Origin: UBA3064 sp023258775
GTDB taxonomy: Bacteria; Pseudomonadota; Gammaproteobacteria; Burkholderiales; Burkholderiaceae_E
Length of the DNA: 8,043 nt
Reading direction: 5' to 3'
Assembly: GCA_044355655.1 (NCBI GenBank)
Contig: JBIKXS010000068.1
Location: 1 to 8,043, forward strand
Under the pieces are notes generated by a model. The model had not been told where the DNA came from, ran no database searches, and saw nothing but the letters and a program-made list of their open reading frames with translations. Each line of letters starts with the position of its first letter. Position 1 is the first letter of the stretch. Of this stretch, positions 5,806-8,043 are shown one piece after another. Made by a program: the position numbers and the translations under genes.

Positions 5806-5895
5806 AGCAGGTGACAGTTTTCAAGTCCATTCAGAACTAGCGAACCTTTCCTGCCGCGTTGTATTGCCGCGCTGATTCACGAGGAAGGCCGATGA

Positions 5896-5917
5896 GCTGT
5901 CATACCAGTATGACAGC
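5896..5917. promoter_or_regulatory. 22-base inverted repeat, operator-like
   Basis: GCTGTCATAC-CA-GTATGACAGC has ten-base perfect arms around a two-base centre. It lies between the two structured repeats. The TGTCATAC/GTATGACA symmetry resembles operators of GntR-type regulators, but no such regulator gene is in the window and no target gene starts beside it. It could instead be a hairpin of unknown role. Confidence 0.4.
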
Positions 5918-5953
5918 CTCCCGTCTCAAATTCCACCACGCAGATCAAACCCC

Positions 5954-6038
5954 GGGGTACCCCATGAAGATGGGAATACTCCGCCACGTGGCGGAGTTTC
6001 TGGGGAAGAGGCCCCCTTGGAAGATGGGATGGGTTCCC
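5954..6038. repeat. Structured repeat, copy B (three-stem fold)
   Basis: Same order as copy A: outer arms GGGTACCC (5955-5962) and GGGTTCCC (6031-6038) with the same T-T mismatch, GAAGATG boxes at 5966-5972 and 6020-6026, and a G-rich hairpin at 6001-6016. The central palindrome is ACTCCGCCACGTGGCGGAGT (5978-5997). It is two bases shorter per arm than in copy A and different in sequence, yet still perfectly paired. The outer stem is shorter than in copy A. The copies are in the same orientation, 236-237 bases apart. Confidence 0.7.
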
Positions 6039-6255
6039 ATGAAGGGGAGATGTTGACGCCGTTATCGGCATACAGCCGCGCCACCCCAACACTGCCTTGA
6101 CCGTTATAGGCCTGTGTGTGGTCAACCGAACCCGAGCATTCAACCTCACCACCCCTAACGCGGAAAGTGTTCCCCTGCCAACGCACGCATGGCGTCTTCG
6201 CTACGGGTTGATTTGCTTGCGGATCACCATGGCGGATTCCGGGAGAGGCTGACAG

Positions 6256-6285
6256 TTGAACCTGGCGTACCAATTCTGATACACT
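6256..6285 (+). promoter_or_regulatory. Candidate promoter of the toxin-antitoxin operon (extended -10)
   Basis: TTGAAC (6256-6261) and TACACT (6280-6285) are 18 bases apart, and a TG at 6277-6278 gives an extended -10 (TGATACACT). The expected transcript start falls at or next to the toxin ATG at 6292. This fits the absence of a ribosome-binding site and suggests a leaderless mRNA. Confidence 0.5.
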
Positions 6286-6291
6286 CTCTCC

Positions 6292-6633
6292 ATGGAACCG
6301 ATCCTAGACGTCCGTTTTTATGCCACTGACATGGGGGCGGAACCTGTTCGCGAGTGGCTCAAGCTGCTTCCTGCCATAGAGCGACGGACAGTGGGTGAGG
6401 ACATCAAAACAGTGCAGTTCGGTTGGCCTTTGGGCATGCCATTGGTTCGCAACATGGGCGGGGGAATCTGGGAGGTCCGAATCCGACTGGAAAACCGGAT
6501 TGCCCGAGTGCTGTTCGTTTTGGAAGGTTCCACGATGGTGCTGTTACATGGCTTCACCAAGAAGACTCAGGCCACGCCACAAGCGGACTTGGATTTGGCT
6601 AAAGATCGGCTCAAGCAATTGCGCAGGAGATGA
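6292..6633 (+). CDS. HigB-like toxin (Gp49-like/DUF891, RelE superfamily)
   Basis: Toxin half of a type II toxin-antitoxin pair; family members are RNases that usually cleave mRNA on the ribosome. The 113 residues show the DUF891/Gp49 pattern: FYATDMGAEPVREWLKLLP near the start, GMPLVRNMGGGIWEVRIRL (48-66), NRIARVLFVLEGSTMVLLHG (68-87), FTKKTQATPQADLDLAKDR (88-106) and a basic C-terminus. Length is typical. Conserved basic residues (Arg63, Arg65, Arg69, Arg72, Lys90, Lys91) are those expected to contact RNA. The ATG has no Shine-Dalgarno sequence and probably lies at the transcript start. As in the host-inhibition-of-growth systems, the toxin gene comes first, with the antitoxin directly behind. 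Activity is inferred from family. Confidence 0.9.
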   Translation: MEPILDVRFYATDMGAEPVREWLKLLPAIERRTVGEDIKTVQFGWPLGMPLVRNMGGGIWEVRIRLENRIARVLFVLEGSTMVLLHGFTKKTQATPQADLDLAKDRLKQLRRR

Positions 6634-6635
6634 AC

Positions 6636-6920
6636 GTGGGTAAGAAACACATTGGATCGAGTTTTGACGATTTCCTCGCCGAAGAGGCGATGCTGGAAGA
6701 GGCTACCGCTGTAGCCATCAAACGCGTGATTGCTTGGCAGATTGCGCAAGAGATGGAGATTCAGCACCTGACCAAGACGGCATTGGCCAAGAAGATGCGA
6801 ACCAGTCGCGCAGCCTTAAATCGGTTGTTGGATGAAAACGATACAAGCCTGACGCTGACAACGCTGGCCAGTGCCGCTGCTGCTTTGGGCAAAAAGATCG
6901 ACCTGCGCCTTGCGGCCTGA
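6636..6920 (+). CDS. HigA-like antitoxin, XRE-family HTH
   Basis: Antitoxin that should bind and neutralise the preceding toxin and repress the operon. It starts with GSSFDDFLAEEAMLEEATAV, typical of antitoxins paired with DUF891 toxins. A helix-turn-helix follows (LTKTALAKKMRTSRAALNRL, with DENDTSLTLTTLASAAAALG after it; residues about 45-85), and the protein ends soon after (DLRLAA). An ATG at 6630 overlaps the toxin stop (ATGA), but the strong AGGAG at 6625-6629 touches it with no spacer. GTG at 6636 has the ideal six-base spacing, so it is the preferred start (94 residues; 96 if the ATG is used). In either case the two genes are coupled. No operator repeat was identified with confidence. 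Confidence 0.88.
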   Translation: MGKKHIGSSFDDFLAEEAMLEEATAVAIKRVIAWQIAQEMEIQHLTKTALAKKMRTSRAALNRLLDENDTSLTLTTLASAAAALGKKIDLRLAA

Positions 6921-6936
6921 GAATCGGTCACCCACC

Positions 6937-7047
6937 TCACACCACCCGAACCCACCTGAGGTACAGGACCAGCAGTGCGGTGATGGCCAGCAACTGTGCT
7001 GCGATCAAGGTCAGGGCGGGGAGCAACTATCTTAACGGGATGCGCAT
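6937..7047 (-). pseudogene. Small membrane-peptide reading frame interrupted by a TAG
   Basis: Ten bases behind the methyltransferase stop, on the same strand, an ATG opens the frame M-R-I-P-L-R, then an in-frame TAG (7029-7027), then 29 further codons. These read as one hydrophobic helix with a basic end (LPALTLIAAQLLAITALLVL followed by YLRWVRVV) and a TGA at 6939-6937. Read through the TAG it would be a 36-residue single-span membrane protein with a basic N-terminus. A start at the TTG right after the TAG is also possible. It may be a pseudogene, a real peptide with an unusual start, or chance; I do not recognise a family. Confidence 0.3.
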
Positions 7048-7057
7048 GGCTGGCTTC

Positions 7058-7873
7058 TCAAGTAGATGAGCGGGATTTCATCACGAGCCACGGTGTGGCT
7101 CCTGAGCGCCACTCCCAGGTGGCCAGTAGCTGATCCAAGTGTGCGAGGTTATGAAACCATGCAGGGGCCTGGTGCAGTTGCCGTTGACCGTTGTCCTGCA
7201 CAAGGGTGATCTCATGCGTTGGCTTGAATCGGTCCATCAGCGTCTGGGTAATCCCCGCCGTCAGACACTCGTGACTCTCCACAATGATGTCCATGCCCTT
7301 GAGGGCTGGTGAGCGCTCGGGATCAAGCAAGGCACGCTCTGCACCCTCAATATCGCAGAGCAGCAGCACTTGCTGATCGGCGTAGCCAGCAAAGTCTTCG
7401 GGTTGAAACAGTCCCGCGATACTTACTCGGTCCTCGACACCATTCTTTTGCGCCAAGCCAGCACATACTTCTTGTGCTTTGGGGTTTAGGTCATAGGCCA
7501 TGACCGTGGTCTTGGGCATGCGCCTAGCCATCCCCACGGCGTAGTAGCCCTCGGCACAACCAATGTTGAGGATCGTGGGGTAGTTGGCTGTGATAGCCGC
7601 TTCAATAAAAGGTTGAAGGGGTTGCTCATAACAACCCAAAAGCTTTGCGATGTGACAGCCCTCTGCAGATTGAGCTAAAAAGTCTAAGCCCTGTAATGGC
7701 CCTTCCATCACGACCGTGCCTTGATGCTTGAGTACCGTGTTCTGGATCAGTACCGAGCGCCACTTAGAGATTAGCCTCAGTGCGTCGTTCAACTGCGCTG
7801 CTTCATCGGCCTTCGGTGCGGGGCCGCTCAACTGGGTGAGCAACTGACTTCGGATATTGGCGTGCAGCGACAT
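7058..7873 (-). CDS. Class I SAM-dependent methyltransferase (FkbM-like)
   Basis: Transfers a methyl group from S-adenosylmethionine; the acceptor is unknown. The 271 residues carry the Rossmann-type motifs: motif I ILNIGCAEGYYAVGMA (101-116), the acidic end of strand 2 VMAYDLN with Asp128, and LLCDIEGAERALLDP (171-185). The CDIEGAE sequence is characteristic of FkbM-like methyltransferases, which often modify sugars or lipids, frequently in surface polysaccharide clusters. A later strand, DIIVESHEC (195-203), also fits. The first ~90 residues are a helical extension. The start codon follows the stop of the upstream gene by three bases (TAGGCGATG), so the two are co-transcribed and probably coupled. 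This operon reads towards the toxin-antitoxin pair and is likely ordinary chromosomal sequence rather than part of the mobile module. Substrate is not inferable from this window. Confidence 0.85.
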   Translation of the reverse strand: MSLHANIRSQLLTQLSGPAPKADEAAQLNDALRLISKWRSVLIQNTVLKHQGTVVMEGPLQGLDFLAQSAEGCHIAKLLGCYEQPLQPFIEAAITANYPTILNIGCAEGYYAVGMARRMPKTTVMAYDLNPKAQEVCAGLAQKNGVEDRVSIAGLFQPEDFAGYADQQVLLLCDIEGAERALLDPERSPALKGMDIIVESHECLTAGITQTLMDRFKPTHEITLVQDNGQRQLHQAPAWFHNLAHLDQLLATWEWRSGATPWLVMKSRSST

Positions 7874-7876
7874 CGC

Positions 7877-8043
7877 CTAAGAGACCAGCTGCGGAGTTTG
7901 CGTGCCGTGGGGTGCTGACACAACGCCACTTTGGACATGCCGCATCCAGATCGCACGGGCCTGTTGCCGAGCCTTCTCGCCGCCATCAAGAAACCCCACC
8001 GAGCAGCCATCACAGGGCGTGCGCTTGGGCAAATCAGTGATCA
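7877..8043 (-). CDS. C-terminal end of an unidentified protein (5' end outside window)
   Basis: An open minus-strand frame runs in from the window edge and ends at TAG (7879-7877), three bases before the methyltransferase start. About 54 residues are visible, including LPKRTPCDGCSVGFLDGGEK followed by ARQQARAIWMRHVQSGVV. The tight spacing to the next gene and a protein-like composition support a real gene. The CDGC pair could bind metal, but I cannot assign a family. The partner methyltransferase suggests a shared biosynthetic or modification pathway, such as surface glycan synthesis; this is inference only. Confidence 0.6.
   Translation of the reverse strand, partial: ITDLPKRTPCDGCSVGFLDGGEKARQQARAIWMRHVQSGVVSAPHGTQTPQLVS

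Larger units (their letters stand above)
5463..6291. other. Gene-poor region of ~830 bases holding structured repeats
   Basis: No convincing gene was found. Besides the repeats listed separately it holds a small inverted repeat CCGCCAGTTGGCGG (5700-5713) just before repeat copy A. It also holds a hairpin around CCACAAAGTGG (about 5624-5634) flanked by GGCC, and TGCCGCG occurring twice (near 5851 and 5866). A minus-strand open frame between 6273 and 5926 has fairly ordinary codons in its first ~80 codons, then runs through repeat copy B. It could be the remnant of a lost gene, but I recognise nothing in it. The plus-strand TTGACA at 5542-5547 has no usable -10 or gene behind it. Confidence 0.5.

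Noticed and set aside
5575..6038. Repeats as integron attC sites or a CRISPR array
   Set aside because: No GTTRRRY core sites, no regular spacers and only two copies; the layout fits neither.
5926..6273. Minus-strand open frame of 115 codons across repeat copy B
   Set aside because: Its last third is the structured repeat read as protein, and the rest matches nothing I know. A gene remnant cannot be excluded, but it is not supported as a gene.

Overview
The window looks like part of a betaproteobacterial chromosome, most likely Burkholderiales/Comamonadaceae. This is inferred from protein style and a GC content near 50%; there is no rRNA or other marker to prove it. The window crosses an accessory region and ends in what looks like an ordinary chromosomal operon.

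Left part (1-1873, plus strand): the catalytic C-terminal half of a tyrosine recombinase/integrase, cut by the window edge, with a terminator-like hairpin behind it. Then come a NYN/PIN-like RNase gene and a small cysteine-rich 'HGG' protein of unknown function.

Centre (2073-5462, minus strand): a replication module read right to left. It holds a protein with a Fis-like helix-turn-helix, then three tightly coupled genes: a cysteine-rich zinc-ribbon-like protein, an archaeo-eukaryotic-type primase (prim-pol fold), and a RepA/AAA_25-type helicase-like ATPase with an N-terminal PriCT-2-like region. The last three overlap as TAATG and ATGA junctions. About 110 bases at the left end of the module are AT-rich and carry repeated short motifs and a perfect 22-base palindrome, making this the best candidate for a replication origin or terminator. 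Integrase plus primase plus ATPase with no capsid or conjugation genes in view suggests a small integrated replicative element (satellite-like or plasmid-like), but neither end is proven. A short direct repeat (GGGTAGG...ACCCCACC(T)TACCCGGC) lies on each side of the HGG-replication block.

Right-centre (5463-6291): about 830 bases without a convincing gene. They contain two copies, about 236 bases apart, of an ~86-base structured repeat. The copies share flanks and a G-rich hairpin but have completely different, perfectly self-complementary central stems. A separate 22-base inverted repeat lies between them.

Right part: a HigB-like (Gp49/DUF891) toxin and XRE-type antitoxin pair on the plus strand, probably with a leaderless toxin transcript. 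On the minus strand, reading out of the window edge, are the end of an unidentified gene, a class I (FkbM-like) SAM methyltransferase three bases behind it, and a small interrupted membrane-peptide reading frame.

I saw no tRNA, rRNA, CRISPR array or transposase.
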